DNA from: Phocoena phocoena | Lineage: Eukaryota; Chordata; Mammalia; Artiodactyla; Phocoenidae | NCBI RefSeq assembly: GCF_963924675.1 | Contig: NC_089226.1 | Location: forward strand, 57,635,690 to 57,699,689 | DNA: 64,000 nt | Direction: 5' to 3' | Made by a program: the position numbers and the translations under genes | Shown: in pieces, positions 1 through 13,500 of the stretch | Position numbering within the stretch: the first letter of the stretch is position 1 | How the letters are laid out: each line of letters begins with the position of its first letter | Notes under the pieces: generated by a model | What the model saw: only the letters and a program-made list of their open reading frames with translations | Databases searched by the model: none | Told to the model about the DNA's origin: nothing

Positions 1-1657
1 TACTTGAATGCTAGTTTGCTGAATAGAGAACTCTAGCCTTAAAATAATTTTTACTGAAAACTTTGAAGATATTACTCCATTGCCTTCTAAATCCATTGCT
101 GCTAATGAGAAGTCTGACATTAATCTGATTCCCATCCCTTTGTAGGAAACCTATTTTTGCTCCCTGGAATCTCTTAAGATTTCCATTTTTTCCTTTGGAA
201 ATTTGAGTAAGATGCATCTGGGTGTGCAGTTCTTTTTTGTTTATCCTGTTAGATACTTTGTATTCTTTCCAAGATGGTTTCTGTCATCTTGGAAAAATTT
301 TCTTTCTTATCCCCTTTCCATTCTCCATTTTATGAATTAGCTCTCCAAGTGGGTCTTTTCTTCTGTACAACACATTTATTAAATCTTTTATTTGATTATC
401 ATACTTTAAAATTACAAAATTATTAATAGTTTCTCTTCCATAATGACTGATTTTGTTCTAGAATGAAATAGCCTTTTGAATTCCTTAGAGGACACTAATT
501 ATTCTATTTAAAGTTTTTATTCTTTTGGTTAAATTTTGTTTGTTTCAGATGCTAGTTCTTCTTTTATATTTCATAACTTTCTTTCATATTGTTAATTTTC
601 CTCAGACATTAGGAAGTGCTTGATTGTTCATCTTTCTCTTGAACAGTCTCCAGTCTGAAACTTAGAATGCACGTTCTGGTTTCTGGAGTTGCTTCCTGTA
701 ATTTTGGGGAGGGCCAGGACATGAGTTTGGATAGAGTGCACCTCAGTTCATCTTTCTAGATATGGGGGCTCTCTATCTGCCCAGAAGATCACTGCTTAGC
801 ACCTACGCTTGTGACCACGGCCCATCTCTCAGCTAACTCCTACTTTGTTCCTTGCACAAACCTTTCCCAAATTCCTTTCAGACCCTTGTCATAGGAGTTG
901 TTTATGCTGTGTGATGTTCCACCCATACTATTGCTTATTTCATTTAAATGTAACCTTCTCTGCCTAATATCATTAACATGTGGAAGGGATCCCATTAGTC
1001 AGGGCAAAGGTGAGTGGTCCCTGCACAGGATCCAGTCCCAGCAGATGCTTTGCCTTATTAGGTTGAACTGAGCTCTTTATTGGCTCATCTTAGTCTGATG
1101 ATCCCAAGAATGAAATCACTCTGCAGCCTCCTCCTTAGTTACTTATCTCTCCTGAATTCACTGTCTTAACACACTCTATTTATACTAATATAACAAATAC
1201 TATTTTCAAATCCTCTGACAGACTATCTTTTATATACATTTTTCTCTTCGAAGACAGTTGGTTTGCCTTCTGACCAATACTGACTGCCCAGTAGTTCTGA
1301 GACTCGAAAGAGCTTGCATGTTGCAAAGTCAGGAAGAAGGTCAGTGTGGCTGAAATATAGTGAGTGAGGGGCAGGGTAGCATGAGATAAGATTAGAGAAG
1401 TAGGCAGGGGCCAGATCAGGCAGGACCTCAAAAGCCTGGCCAAGGAGTTTGAATTTTTTTCTAAGCGCAAAGGGCTTATTACCTGACACATGTCACAGCT
1501 GTTCCTCTTCCCAGTTAGCACTGAAGCTCAGGGCCAATGAGTACTCCCTCTAGGAGGTACCCTGCTGCATACAATGGGTGGTAGACCCAGACCCTGGCCT
1601 CTCCGGGGGTCAGTTAGTGCTCTCACCAACCTTCATTCTGTTTCTCTTCTATTTCAG
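1..1657 (+). other. XRRA1 intron sequence (5' edge)
   Basis: AT-rich intron with no coding exon that I can support. Around 1300-1490 there is an ancient L2-like stretch (gtcaggaagaaggtcagtg..., ctcaaaagcctggccaagg). The rest looks like decayed or unique sequence. Short open frames here have no protein resemblance. Confidence 0.5.
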
Positions 1658-1698
1658 AGGTTGTGTTCTCATCTTATCCTGGATTTTCAACCTCAGAG
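1658..1698 (+). CDS. XRRA1: XRRA1 short internal exon (41 nt)
   Basis: A 41-nt exon between a strong acceptor (ttctcttctatttcag) and a donor (GAG|gtagga). The first two bases finish a codon from an upstream exon outside the window; the rest encodes [13 protein letters not shown]. It ends on a codon boundary, as needed to join the phase-0 exon at 4565. The peptide agrees with what I recall just before the [12 protein letters not shown] segment in human XRRA1. It is too short to call from an ORF scan alone, so confidence rests on splice sites plus phase. Confidence 0.78.
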
Positions 1699-4600
1699 GT
1701 AGGAACTGCCTACTTTATATTTGCATCCTTGAGTCAAAACATTAATTTTAATAAACCAAAATAGGTTAATGGAGCCATGAGAGGCATTTACATATATAAC
1801 ACTGAGGAGGCCCATTCACTGAACCGACCATGTTCCAGGCACTAAGCTGGCCTATGGAGATGCAGCAGCGGACTCAACAGACAGGTCCCAGACCTCACAC
1901 TGCCCACAGACTAGCTTCCATTGGTCTCAGATGCTGTTCAGTAGTAACGGTTGCTACCTCACGTGATCAAGCTGGCATTGAAGTGAGGCTGCCACCAGGA
2001 TGAAGCCCAATAGCTTCCTAACAAGAGACCCTGCCCGAAAGCTAGAGTGAAAAAGAAAAACAAAAAAAACCCCAAAGCTAGAGTGATCCTGGCCAAACAC
2101 ACCACCATCTGGGGTCTAATCCTTGGTGTCACAGGCTTGGCATCTTTTGTTGTCTTTTCATCCTGGACTTCTTTACAGCATGGTGGCATCAGGGTTCCAA
2201 GAGAGCAAGGCTCTGAAATTCAAACAGTGGCATTTTCTGTTGGTCAAAGCAAGTCATAAGGCCAGTATATTCCTGCAGTACAATTCTGATGCTAGTTACC
2301 TGGAATTAGCATGCGTCCCACAAGTTAAGGGCACAGTCCCCAATAAGACTGCCCTCACTTCAGACACTAGCTGCAAGTTTGGGGGTCCCCAGGCTACTTG
2401 ACCTACTGGCAATAAATTCTAAAGTTCCAGTGACCCCCTCGGGTTCAATAATTTGCTAGAACGACTCATAGATAGAACTCAGGAGAGCACTATACTTACA
2501 ATCACAGTTTGACTATAAAGGATACAAATCAGGACGAGCCAAATAAAAAGACACATAATGAGGGCTGGGAGGGTTGGAAACACAGAGCCTCTTTGCCCTC
2601 TTACTGTGGAATGAGAGTGTGTCACCCTCCCAGCACATCTGATGTGTTCACCAACCAGGAAGCTCGCTTGAGTCTCAGTGTCCAGAGCTTTCATTGGAGT
2701 TTCATTACATAGCCACAATTGACGAACCATTGGCCACATGACTGAACTCAGTTTCTAGCCCCTCTCCCTTCCCCAGAGGTCAGGCTGGCTCAAACTCCAA
2801 TCCTCTGACCACATGGTTGTCTTTATAGTATGGCCAGCTGCCATCCTAAGTCATCTCGTTAGCGTGAACTCAGGTATGATCCAAGGGTCATGGATAACAA
2901 AGACATTCCTATCACTCAGGAGATTCCAAGGGTTTTAGAAGGTCAGTGCCAAGAACCCAAGACAAAGACCAGACAAATTCTTTATTATACAGCAGCCAGT
3001 CTAGTTTCAAGGGATTAGAGGTACAGACTCCACGTCTGAATGGGAGGAGCAGCAAGGTCACACAAGCGCATGCATAAGGGATAGAGGGGCTTGTGGCCAC
3101 AGAATTAGGTTGCTTAGTGCTCAGATCCCAACTGTGTGGCATCTGAGAATCTGGAGAGTGAGTTGAATGGTTGAAACGTTTAGCGGCCTCTCTGTCACTG
3201 TCAGATACATCCCACTCTAAGACAGGGCCCTTTCTGTCCCCGGCAGAGCCAGTCATGCCCTCAGATCAGGACATTCCGGCCCCCTGGACAGGGCTAGGTA
3301 ACCCCCAAGCCTGTCTGGCTTTTTCTTCTCTGTGCTCCAGTCTGATTTGCCCACTTTGGCTCACACAGCCTTGCTCCGGGTAGGGAATTGCACAGTTGAG
3401 GAGATACCTTACCAGACCCCACCACATTCCACTCAGCCTCTTGGAGACTGCATTCGGATTTCCTTGAGAGGAGACTTCCCAAGCACCGCCACTGGTTTTT
3501 GTTTTACTGTCACCCATGACTTATCCGTCTCACTTGTGGCTGTACAGGTTGGGCCCCAGGAGGGGACAAAAATACTTGGCCAATAGTAGGTGCTCCAGGG
3601 ACTTCCCCAGCGGTCCAGTTGTTAAGATTCTGCCTTCCAGCACAGGAGGCGTGGGTTTGATCCCTGGTCGGGGGAGCTAAGATCCCACATGCCATGGGGC
3701 GTGGCCAAAAACTTAATAAATAAATAAATAAATAAAAAGGAATTGCTGTAAAAAAAAAAAAAAAAAAGTAGGTGCCCCACAAATGGTTATTGAATGAGCA
3801 AAGGAAATTTAAGTGACTTGCTCGAGATTACACAGCAATTAATGGAGCTTAGATGAATCTAGTTCATCTGAACCCAGTCATTAGCCCAGCATCTACCCTG
3901 GTTAGATGGTTAATCCAGTGACTTTCATTTTCTACTTGATCAAACATGTTGACCCTAAGGCAGGCTGAGTTGTGCTGAGAGACCATGACGCTGCAAATGA
4001 GCCAGATGCACTGGCCACACCAGGCCCCACAGCCTGCCGGAAATTGTCCAGGACTTAGCGGTCGTTTTATCTCGGAACTAAGAGCCTCCACTGTAGGATG
4101 TGGACTAGCCCATCAGAGCAGGTGTTCAAGGCTCAGGTCACTCCTGCTCTGTCTCCTCACTAGGAAAAGTCCCCTTAACAATGCAAGCCCCGCCCTTTCA
4201 CCTTCTGGAGAAATTTTAACCCAACTGTATAGAGGGGCAAGTTCAGGATAAGCCACTATAGGGCAGAAAGTGAGAGGTGAGAGCAAAGAGCCTCAGCAGT
4301 GGTACACTGCTGTATTGTACTTTGGCTTCAGAGAACTTGAAACTGGAACTTTGCGTACCAGAGAACTAGTTCACCATGTGACATAGGAAACTTGGAGCCA
4401 GAACTCTGGGCCCTTGATGACGTCGCCCCTTAGGACCCTGGACGTCTCTTTTGACCCAGCCTCTGTAGAATGGTCATTCTTTCCACCACACTCCCTGGGA
4501 AGGGTCTGTTGGCCCACTTCTTATCACCAGGGCACTTTGACTTTGACTTTCTTTTCCTTCTAAGACAACCAAGGTATGTGCGCTTCCTCCCATATTCGAG

Positions 4601-7600
4601 ATTCTTCCCGTGAAATCACCGAAGGCGAGGAACCAGACGCTGGCCCTGCCCTTCCCAGAGCTGAGGTACCTTAGCCTGGCCTACAACAAGGTGACTCTCT
4701 GATTCTCTACCTCTTTCCTCAGGGGCACAGACGGGAGGGTGGGGTGTGAGCTGCTCTGGCCTGAAAGCTAACCTTCCCGTTCCCTTCATCAACAGTATGC
4801 AGGCTCAGGAATTCTCAGGGTGGGGGGAAGCAGAGGGCATGCAGGCCAAGGCAGGAGTCCATCCATTCAGTCACAGATACTGATTTAACACTTAACATGT
4901 GCCAGGCTCTGTGCCAGGCACTGGGGATACAGGTGTGCAAAGAAAAGATTCAGCCTCTGAATCTGAAGACTGATACTGGACAAATAATCACAATATAAGA
5001 CTGCTCAGTGTTATGAAGACATTCACAGTGCTATGAAGTATGTGACAGGGCAGGGGGTCTTACCTAATATTTGGGATCAGGGAAGGTTCTCTGCAGAGTG
5101 GTGTTTAAGCTGAGATGGGAATCAGTGAGTTTATTGAGGTGAAGACTGAGGGTAGAGTGAAGTGAGAAACGTTCTAGCCTAAGGGAGCAGCAGATGTAAA
5201 GTCCATGGGACAGATTTAACATGTGTTTCCTTAACATGTTTTTGTTTTTTAATTAATTAATTTATTTATGGCTGTGTTGGGTCATCGTTGCTGCACACGG
5301 GCTTTCTTTTAGTTGCGGCAAGTGGGGGCTACTCTTCGTTGCGGTGCGTGGGCTTCTCTTGTTGAGCATGGGCTCTAGGTACACGGGCTTTGGTAGTTGT
5401 GGCACATGGGCTCAGTAGTTGTGGCTTGCGGGCTTAGCTGCTCCACGGCATGTGGAATCTTCATGGACCAGGGCTCAAACTCGTGTCCCCTGCATTGGCA
5501 GGCGGATTCTTAACCACTGTGCCACCAGGGAAGCCCCCCCTTAACATGTTTTATGTTAACATATTTTTCCAACAGCCATGTCCTATAAAACTTCCAGTAA
5601 GCCCCACTAATTGAGCCCTACTCAGGTGTGAAATGCAGGCAACTTTTAAGGTACTCTGCTTACATTCCTTCTGAGGCAAGTGGTTAGTACAGCCAGCCTT
5701 CCCGGGTGTTTTCTTCTAAGAGTTATAATTTTAGCTGTAACATTTAGGTCTTTGATCCTTTTTTTTTGTGGTATGCGGGCCTCTCACTGCTGTGGCCTTT
5801 CCCGCTGCGGAGCACAGGCTCCAGACGCACAGGCCCAGTGGCCATGGATCACGGGCCCAGCCGCTCCACAGCATGTGGGATCCTCCCGGACCAGGGCACG
5901 AACCCACGTCCCCTGCATCAGCAGGCGGACTCCCAACCACTGCGCCACCAGGGAAGCCCAGGTCTTTGATCCATTTTGAGTTAATCTTTATATATGGTGC
6001 GAGATAGGGGTCCAGCTTCATTCTTTTGTATGTGGATATGCAGTTTTCTCAAAACCATTTATTTTTTAAAATAAATTTATTTATTTATATTTGGCTGCAC
6101 TGGATCTTCGTTGCTGTGCTCGGGCTTTCTCTAGTGGCAGCTAGCGGGGGCTACTCTTTGTTGTGGCGCGCAGGCTTCTCATTGTGGTGGCTTCTCTTGT
6201 GGAGCGTGGGCTCTAGCCATGCGGGCTTCAGTAGTTGTGGCTCGCGGGCTCTAGAGCGCAGGCTCAGTAGTTGTGGCGCACGGGCTTAGTTGCTCCACAG
6301 CATGTGTGATCTTCCCGGACCAGGGCTCAAACCCATGTCCCCTGCATTGGCAGGCAGATTCTTAACCACTGCACCACCAGGGAAGTCCTTCAACACCATT
6401 ATTGAAAAGACTGTTCTTTCCCCATTGAGTGGTCTGCTCACCCTTGTTGAAAATCAGTGGATCATAGATGTATTAAGGGGCCTCCTTTCATTCTTTTTTT
6501 TTTTTAATTTATTTATTTATTTTTGGCTGTGTTGGGTTTTCGTTGCTGCGCGCGGGCTTTTCTCTAGTTGAGGCGAATGGGGGCTACTCTTCACTGTGGT
6601 GCACAGGCCTCTCATTGCGGTGGCCTCTCCTGCTGCAGAGCACGGGCCCCAGGCACACGGGCCTCAGTAGCTGCGGCACACGGGCTCAGTAGTTGTGGCT
6701 TGTGGGCTCTAGAGCACAGGCTCAGTAGCTGTGGCACCTGGGCTCAGCTGCTCCACAGCATGTGGGATCCTCCCGGACCAGGGCTCGAACCCATGTCTCC
6801 TGCACTGGCAGGCGGATCCTTAACCACTGTGCCACCAGGGAAGCCCCCTCCTTTCATTCTTGAAACTGGTAAGTTGTGTCTTTTATTGATCCAAAGTAGT
6901 TAGAAGTTATCCCTTTTATGGACTTAAAAAAAAAAAACCCACTAAGCTAGGTGCTGGTTTCTTTGGATTTCTCTATAGTCTGTTTTCCATTTCATTGATT
7001 TCTGCTCATAACTTTATCTCTGTCCTACTCACAATGAGCTTAATTGGCTCTTCTTTTTCTAGATTCATAAATAGTATAATATTAGATCATTGATTTAGAC
7101 CTTTCTTCTTTTTAATATAAGCATGTACAGCTATAAATATCTTCTTTAAGCACTGTTGGAGCTGCATCCTACAAATTGCGTCTTGATTTTCATTCAATTA
7201 AAATATTTATATTTTTTTATGATTTCTTCTTTGACACTTGGGTTGTTTAGAAGTGAGTTGTTTTATTTCCAAATATATGGGGATCTTCTAGATAACTTAC
7301 ATTTGTTGAGGTCTAATTTAATTCTATTGTGGCCAGATAACATAATCTGTAAGATTTCATTCTTCTGAAATTTATTTAAATTTATTTTATGGTCCATCCT
7401 ATATTCTAGCTTGGTGAACACTCTGTGTGCACTTAGAAAAAAAATGTATATTCTGCAGTTTTGGGGGATAGTGTTCTATAAATATCAACTAAGTTAAGGT
7501 GGTGTCACTCAGATCTTTTATGTACTATTGTTTTATGTGTTCTATTAATTATTGAGAGCAGTATGCTAAAATCTCCAGCCATGATTGTGGATTTGTTTAT

Positions 7601-10600
7601 TTCTCCCTTTAGTTCTGTCAGTTTTTGCTGCATGTATTTTGAAGCTCTACCCTTGGGTACATATTCATTTAGAATTTTTGTATCTATTTGATGTGTTTAT
7701 CCTTTTGCTACTATGATTTGTCTTCCTTTGCCTCTAATAATACTCCTTGTTTTAATGTCTATTTTGTCTGATTTTAGTATAGATGGACAGCTCTCTTATG
7801 CTTACTGTTTGCATGGTGTATCGTTCTTTCCTTTTACTTTCAACCTATTTATAACTTTGTATTTAAAGTGTATCTCACTGAGACAGCATATAGTTGGTTC
7901 TTGCTGGGATGCTGGAGCATTTTCTCAGCGTTCCTGCTCTATCCTCATCTTGCAGCTTTTTCTGTGTTCCTACACCTCAGAGGGTTTATCTCCACACTCT
8001 TGTTCCTCCCCCAGCAGTGACTGCTTTCACTTGTTAGTTAGTGCTTGCTAGTCTGGTGGTAGGGTGCCAGTGGGAGGGCCCAACCCCTGTCTTAAGTAGG
8101 CCCTGGGTTCCTGTGTCTCAAGGATGTATCCTTCTCAGTGGTCCTACCCCTGTCCCAGCAGTAGGCGACTTCTAATGAAATGGGCCAGGTTGAATTCCTC
8201 CCCTACCACAGGAGTAGCAGGTTTTAATTTTTTCCCTCCCCAGATGCAGGGCCCTGGGCCCAACAGGGTTTGCTGACCTTCCTCAGCAGCTTAAGGCTTT
8301 TGTTCACTAGGGAGCAGGGTTGGCAGGGCTTCCTGCCTTTCCTACAATGGCAGCTGCTCTCCTCCTCCAGGCCTACACCCCAAGGAAGGCTTTCTCCAGT
8401 CTCCCTCACTGTGTCCAGTCTTTTGCCTACAAGTGGGCGTGAATTCCCCTTGTGTCTGCAGCTCTCAGGAGTTCTATTCTCCTACTGTAGCCCACACTTG
8501 GCCTTTAGCAATTCATTAAAAATTTTAGCTGACTTCTTAAATACTTAAATGCCACTCATCATCTTTTCCTCCCACGTTCTGCCACAGGTGAGCCAGGGTC
8601 CGTGTCCCATCCCTCCTTGGAGGTGCCCTACTTTCCTTATATTTCAGGCCACTTGGTTGCCCTGAGACCTTAGCTCTCTGTTGCACGCAAGAAAAGTTGT
8701 GCAGGTGTAGGTTATTCAGTTTTTATATTGTTGTTAGGAGGCGAGCAGCAGTCTTTCCTGTTTTCTACATTTCACTTGAGTTTTTAAACATTTTTCTTTA
8801 TGAGAGTTACCCCCTTACATATATCTTTTTGTCTTTGATCAGTTGTCTACTGCCAGAATGTAGGTTCTTTTGAGAGCTGTGACTTTGTTTTGCTTACAAC
8901 TATTTCATCATCTTTTCAAATAGCACCTGATACATGTTAGGTGCTCAGTATGTTCGTGAGATGAATGAGTGATGTTCTGATCATGTCAAGGAGTACTCAG
9001 GCAACCTGTGTTGAAATTAATACTCAATTTATTAAAGTTAAAAATTTTAAAACCAGTTATGCCTTCAAACAATTTATATACATCTAGAATATTCACTTAG
9101 AAATCTAGTAATTTGTGTGCCAAAAGTAAAATAATCACTTTCACTCCACCTTTAACTAATATTTACTTACTTCATAAGTTTGACTATTAAGTTATATTCA
9201 CCCTAACCCAATGAAAAATTGGGCAGAAATTTCAAGGTGTCATTGGAATCTGAATTTATTTCCAGGGGCATTAAACTCACCTTATAAGGAACAAGCTAAC
9301 CTGATGGTCAAATTCTGCTTACAATAATCAGCCAGAATCCTAAGCCTATATCTTTCAGCTGGGACTTAATTTCACAGAAAATATGGCACACGTGCCCTGG
9401 GTATCTTTCAACTTTCCACCAGTATTTTTTTTAATAAATTTATTTATTTATATTTTTGGCTGCGTTGGGTCTTCCTTGCTGCGTGCGGTAGTTGCAGTGA
9501 GTGGGGGCTACTCTTCGTTGCGGTGCATGGGCTTCTCACTGTGGTGGCTTCTTCTCTTGTTGTGGAGCACGGGCTCTAGGCGTGTGGGTTTCAGTAGTTG
9601 TGGCATGCGGGCTCAGTAGTTGTGGCTCACGGGCTCTAGAGTGCAGGCTCAGTAGTTGTGGTGCACGGGCTTTGGCGCACGGGCTTAGCTGCTCCGCGGC
9701 ATGTGGGATCTTCCCGGACCAGGGCTCGAACCCATGTCCCCTGCATTGGCAGGCGGATTCTTAACCACTTCGCCATGAGGGAAGTCCCTCCACCAGTTTT
9801 AATTGTAACCTTCTTCAACTTTTTAGCTACCTGATTTGGATGGATGTAATTTTGCATCCTGACAAAATTAAATTCTCCATCTCCCATTTTGTGGTGACTG
9901 CTTCTTGACTACTTGATTTGCACAAAAGTGACTCTGCACCCTCTTTAACCATCATTATATAGTCATTTATCAACACATGTTAGGTTTCTTTGTAGATTCA
10001 TCTTTCTTCCCTCTTTTTCTACAGTCTAGATAAGAAGTCAGCAAAACTTTTTCTGTAAAAGAGACAGATAGTAAATATATTACTCTGTCACAACTAGTCA
10101 ACTCTGCCCTTGTAGCACAAAAGGCAATACATAAGTGAATGAGCATGTCAGTGTTCTAATGAAACCTTATTAAACAGATAGGGACCCAGATTTTGGCCAA
10201 CAGGCTATATCTGCTGACCCTGGTTTTTGTATATTCTTTGGCTAAGAGTGATACTTACATTTTTAAATGGTTGAAAAAATCAAAAGAAGAATAATACTTC
10301 ATGACCCATGAAAATTATGTGAAATTCAAATTTCAGAGTCCATAAATAAAGTTTTGTTGGAAGAGTCACCACACTTATTTACTTATGAATTGTCTATGGC
10401 TGCTTTTGTGCTACAACAGCAAAGTTGAATAGTTGCAACAGAGACCATATGGCCTGCAAAGCCTAAAACATTTATTATCTGGCCTCTGACAGAAAAGGTT
10501 TGCTGACCTCTGGTCTAGATGATCAAATGTGAAAGTCCTTCAAGGCCTACTTTGAGTCCCTTTTCTCCTCTTACTCTGTGTTTTCTCCCGAGGCTGGCTT

Positions 10601-12436
10601 CACATACCCATTGCCCATGACCAATGCTTCACAAACTTATAAATCCTTTATACCCGAGACCAGTGTATCTACTGTCTACTTGAATTTCTACTTGGAGGTC
10701 TAAAAGGCACCTCCAAAAACACATATCCAAAGTGAATTAATGATCTTATCAATTCAAAAATGGATGTTCTTCCATGATTCCATATCGTTGTCAATAGCTG
10801 AGTTACTTGAGCTATTGACTCCGTTCAGGTACTTGAGCCAAAACCTGGTTGTCGTCTTTGATACTTCTCTCTCCTGTACATCCTTCCTCCCCACCCATAT
10901 CTAATCCAAGTCCTGTCAAATTTAAGTCTCCATATTTCTGTTTTTTATGGAATTATAGTTGATTTACAATATTGTGTTAGTTTCAGGTGTATAGCATTAG
11001 TGATTCAATATTTTTGCAGGTTATATTCCATTATAGGTTATTACAAGACTGAGTATAATTCCCTGTGCTATACAGTATATCCTTGTTGCTTATCTTATAT
11101 ATAATAGTTTATATTTCTTAATCCCATACCCCTAATTTGTCCTCCCCTGCTTCACTCTCTTCTTTGGTAACCACAAGTTTGTTTTCTGTGAGTCTGTGTC
11201 TGTTTTGTATATACATTCATTTATATTATTTTTTAGATTCCAATATAAGTGATATCATACAGCATTTGTCTTTCTCTAACTTATTTCACTAAATGTAATA
11301 TTTTCTAGGTCTATCCATGTTGCTGCAAATGGCATTATTTCATTTTCTTTATAGCTGAGTAATACCACCAGTTTACATTCCTGCCAACAGTATACGAGGG
11401 TTCCCTTTTCTCCACATCTTCTCCAACATTTGTTATTGGTAGACTTTTTAAAAAAATATTTGTAAATATTTATTTATTTATTTATGGCTGTGTTGGGTCT
11501 TCGTTGCTGCACGCAGGCTTTCTGTAGTTGCAGCGAGCAGGGGCTACTGTTCGTTGTGGTGCACAGGCTTCTCATAGTGGTGGCTTCTCTTGTTGCAGAG
11601 CATGGGTTCTAGGCATGCGGGCTTCAGTAGTTGTGGCTCACTGGCTCTAGAGCGCAGGCTTAGTAGTTGTGGTGCACGGGCTTAGTTGCTCTGCAGCATG
11701 TGGGGTCTTCCCAGACCAGGCTCGAACCTATGTCCCCTGCATTGGCAGGCAGATTCTTAACCACTGAGCCACCAGGGAAGTCCCATGGTAGACTTTTTGA
11801 TGATAGCCATTCTGACAGATGTAAGGTGATATCTCATTGTGGTTTTGATTTGCATTACTCTATTAGCGATGTTGAGCATATTTCATGTGACTGTTGGCCA
11901 TCTGTATGTCTTTGGGAAAATGTCTATTCAAATCTTCCGCCCAGTTTTCAATTGGATTATTTGGGGTTTTTTGATAATGAGTTGTATGAGCTGTTTGTAT
12001 GTTTTTAGGTATTAACCCCTGGTTAGTTGAATCATTTGCAAATATTTTCCCCCATTCCACAGATTGCCTTTTTGTTTTGTCAGTGGTTTCCTTTGCTATG
12101 CAGAAGCTTTTAGGTTTTATTAGGTCCCATCTGTTTATTTTTGCTCTTATTTCTTTTGCCTTAGGAAAGTGATGCAAAAAAATATTGCTATAATTTATGT
12201 CAAAGAGTGTTCGGTCTGTGTTCTCTTCTAGGACTTTTATGATTTCAGGTCTTACATTTAGGTGATTAAACCATTCTGAGTTTATTTTTGTATATGGTGT
12301 AATAGTATGGTTTTTTTTGGCTGCGCTGTGCAGCTTGCAGGATCTTAGTTCCCTGACCAGGGATTGAACCTGGGCTCTTGGCAGTGAAAGCATGGAGTCC
12401 TAAACACTGGACTGCCAGGGAGTTCCCAAGAGAATG

Positions 12437-12494
<58 letters not shown>

Positions 12495-13463
12495 CATGTA
12501 GCTGTCCAGTTTTCCCAGCACCACTTACTGAGGAGACTGTCTTTTTTCCATTTATATTCTTGCCTCCTTTGTCGTAGATTAATTGACCGTAGGTGTGTGG
12601 CTTTATTTCTCAGCTTTTTATTCTGTTCCATTGATGTATGTGTCTGTTTTTGTGTCAACACCATGCTGTTTTTGATTACTATAGCTTTATAGTATAGTCT
12701 GAAGTCTGGGAGGGTTATACCTCCAGCTTTGTTCTTTTCCTCGGGACTGCTTTGGCAATTCTGGGTCTTTTGTGTATTTTAGTATTATTTCTTCTAGTTC
12801 TCTGGAAAAAGTAATGGGTATTTTGATAGGGATTGCATTAAATCTGTAGATTGCTTTGGGTAGTATGGCCATTTTAACAATGCTAAAATCTTCCTATCCT
12901 CCAGCATGGGATATCTTTCCATTTCATTGAATCATCTTTAATTTCCTTCATCCATGTTTTACAGTTTTCCAAATACAGGCTTTCACTTCCTTGGATAAGT
13001 TTATTCCTACGTATTTTTGGCTGTGATTAAAAAATTTTTTTAATTGAAATATAGTTGCTGTACAATATTATATGTTAGAGGTGTACAATACAGTGATTCA
13101 TAGTTTTTAAAGGTTGTACTCCATTTATAATTACTATAAAGTAATGTCTATATTCCCCGTGTTGTACAATATATCCTTGGAACTTGTTTTATACCTAATA
13201 GTTTGTACATCTTTCTTCTCTACACCTATATTGCCCCTTCCTCCTTCCCTTTCCCCATTGGTCACCACTAGTTTGTTTTCTATATCTGTAAGTCTGCTTC
13301 TTTCTTATTATATTCACTAGTTTCCTGTATTTTTTAGATTCCACAACTAAGTGATATCATACAGCATTTCTTTCTCTTACTTCACTTAAAATACCCTCCA
13401 AGTCCATCCATGTTGCTGCAAATGGCAAGATTTCATTCTTTTTTATGGCTGAGTATTAGTCCA

Positions 13464-13500
<37 letters not shown>

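Larger units (their letters stand above)
5707..7895 (-). mobile_element. Old L1 ORF2 relic split by three SINEs
   Basis: L1 ORF2-like text in reverse: aggtctttgatccattttga, ccccattgagtggtctgctc, ttctttgacacttgggttg, gtggccagataacata. Three CHR SINEs (5759, 6062, 6496) interrupt it. No usable frame remains; antisense to XRRA1. Confidence 0.75.
10945..13020 (-). mobile_element. L1 fragment, 3' UTR and ORF2 C-terminal region, antisense
   Basis: Reverse L1: 3' end at 10945 (agttgatttacaatattgtg), then ORF2 C-terminal text, with the - frame around 12250-11900 reading [20 protein letters not shown] and [20 protein letters not shown]. Split by SINEs at 11450 and 12310 and by a (TA)n run. Multiple frame breaks. 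It is cut at about 13021 by the next L1. Confidence 0.85.

Noticed and set aside
1515..1550. Possible exon between cttcccag and gag|gtaccc
   Set aside because: All three frames contain a stop (TAG or TGA) between the sites, so it cannot be an internal coding exon of XRRA1.
2047..2401. Overlapping short frames upstream of and inside 2290-3000
   Set aside because: They lie over an ancient LTR and an A-rich stretch, with no splice-compatible exon and no known protein.
5680..6903. Open frames rich in Trp, Ser and Gly (for example around 6026-6571)
   Set aside because: They read through CHR SINEs in reverse. The same peptide pattern appears at every such SINE in the window.
12266..12692. Frames with long Tyr-Ile repeats
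   Set aside because: Translation of the (TA)n microsatellite and the flanking L1.
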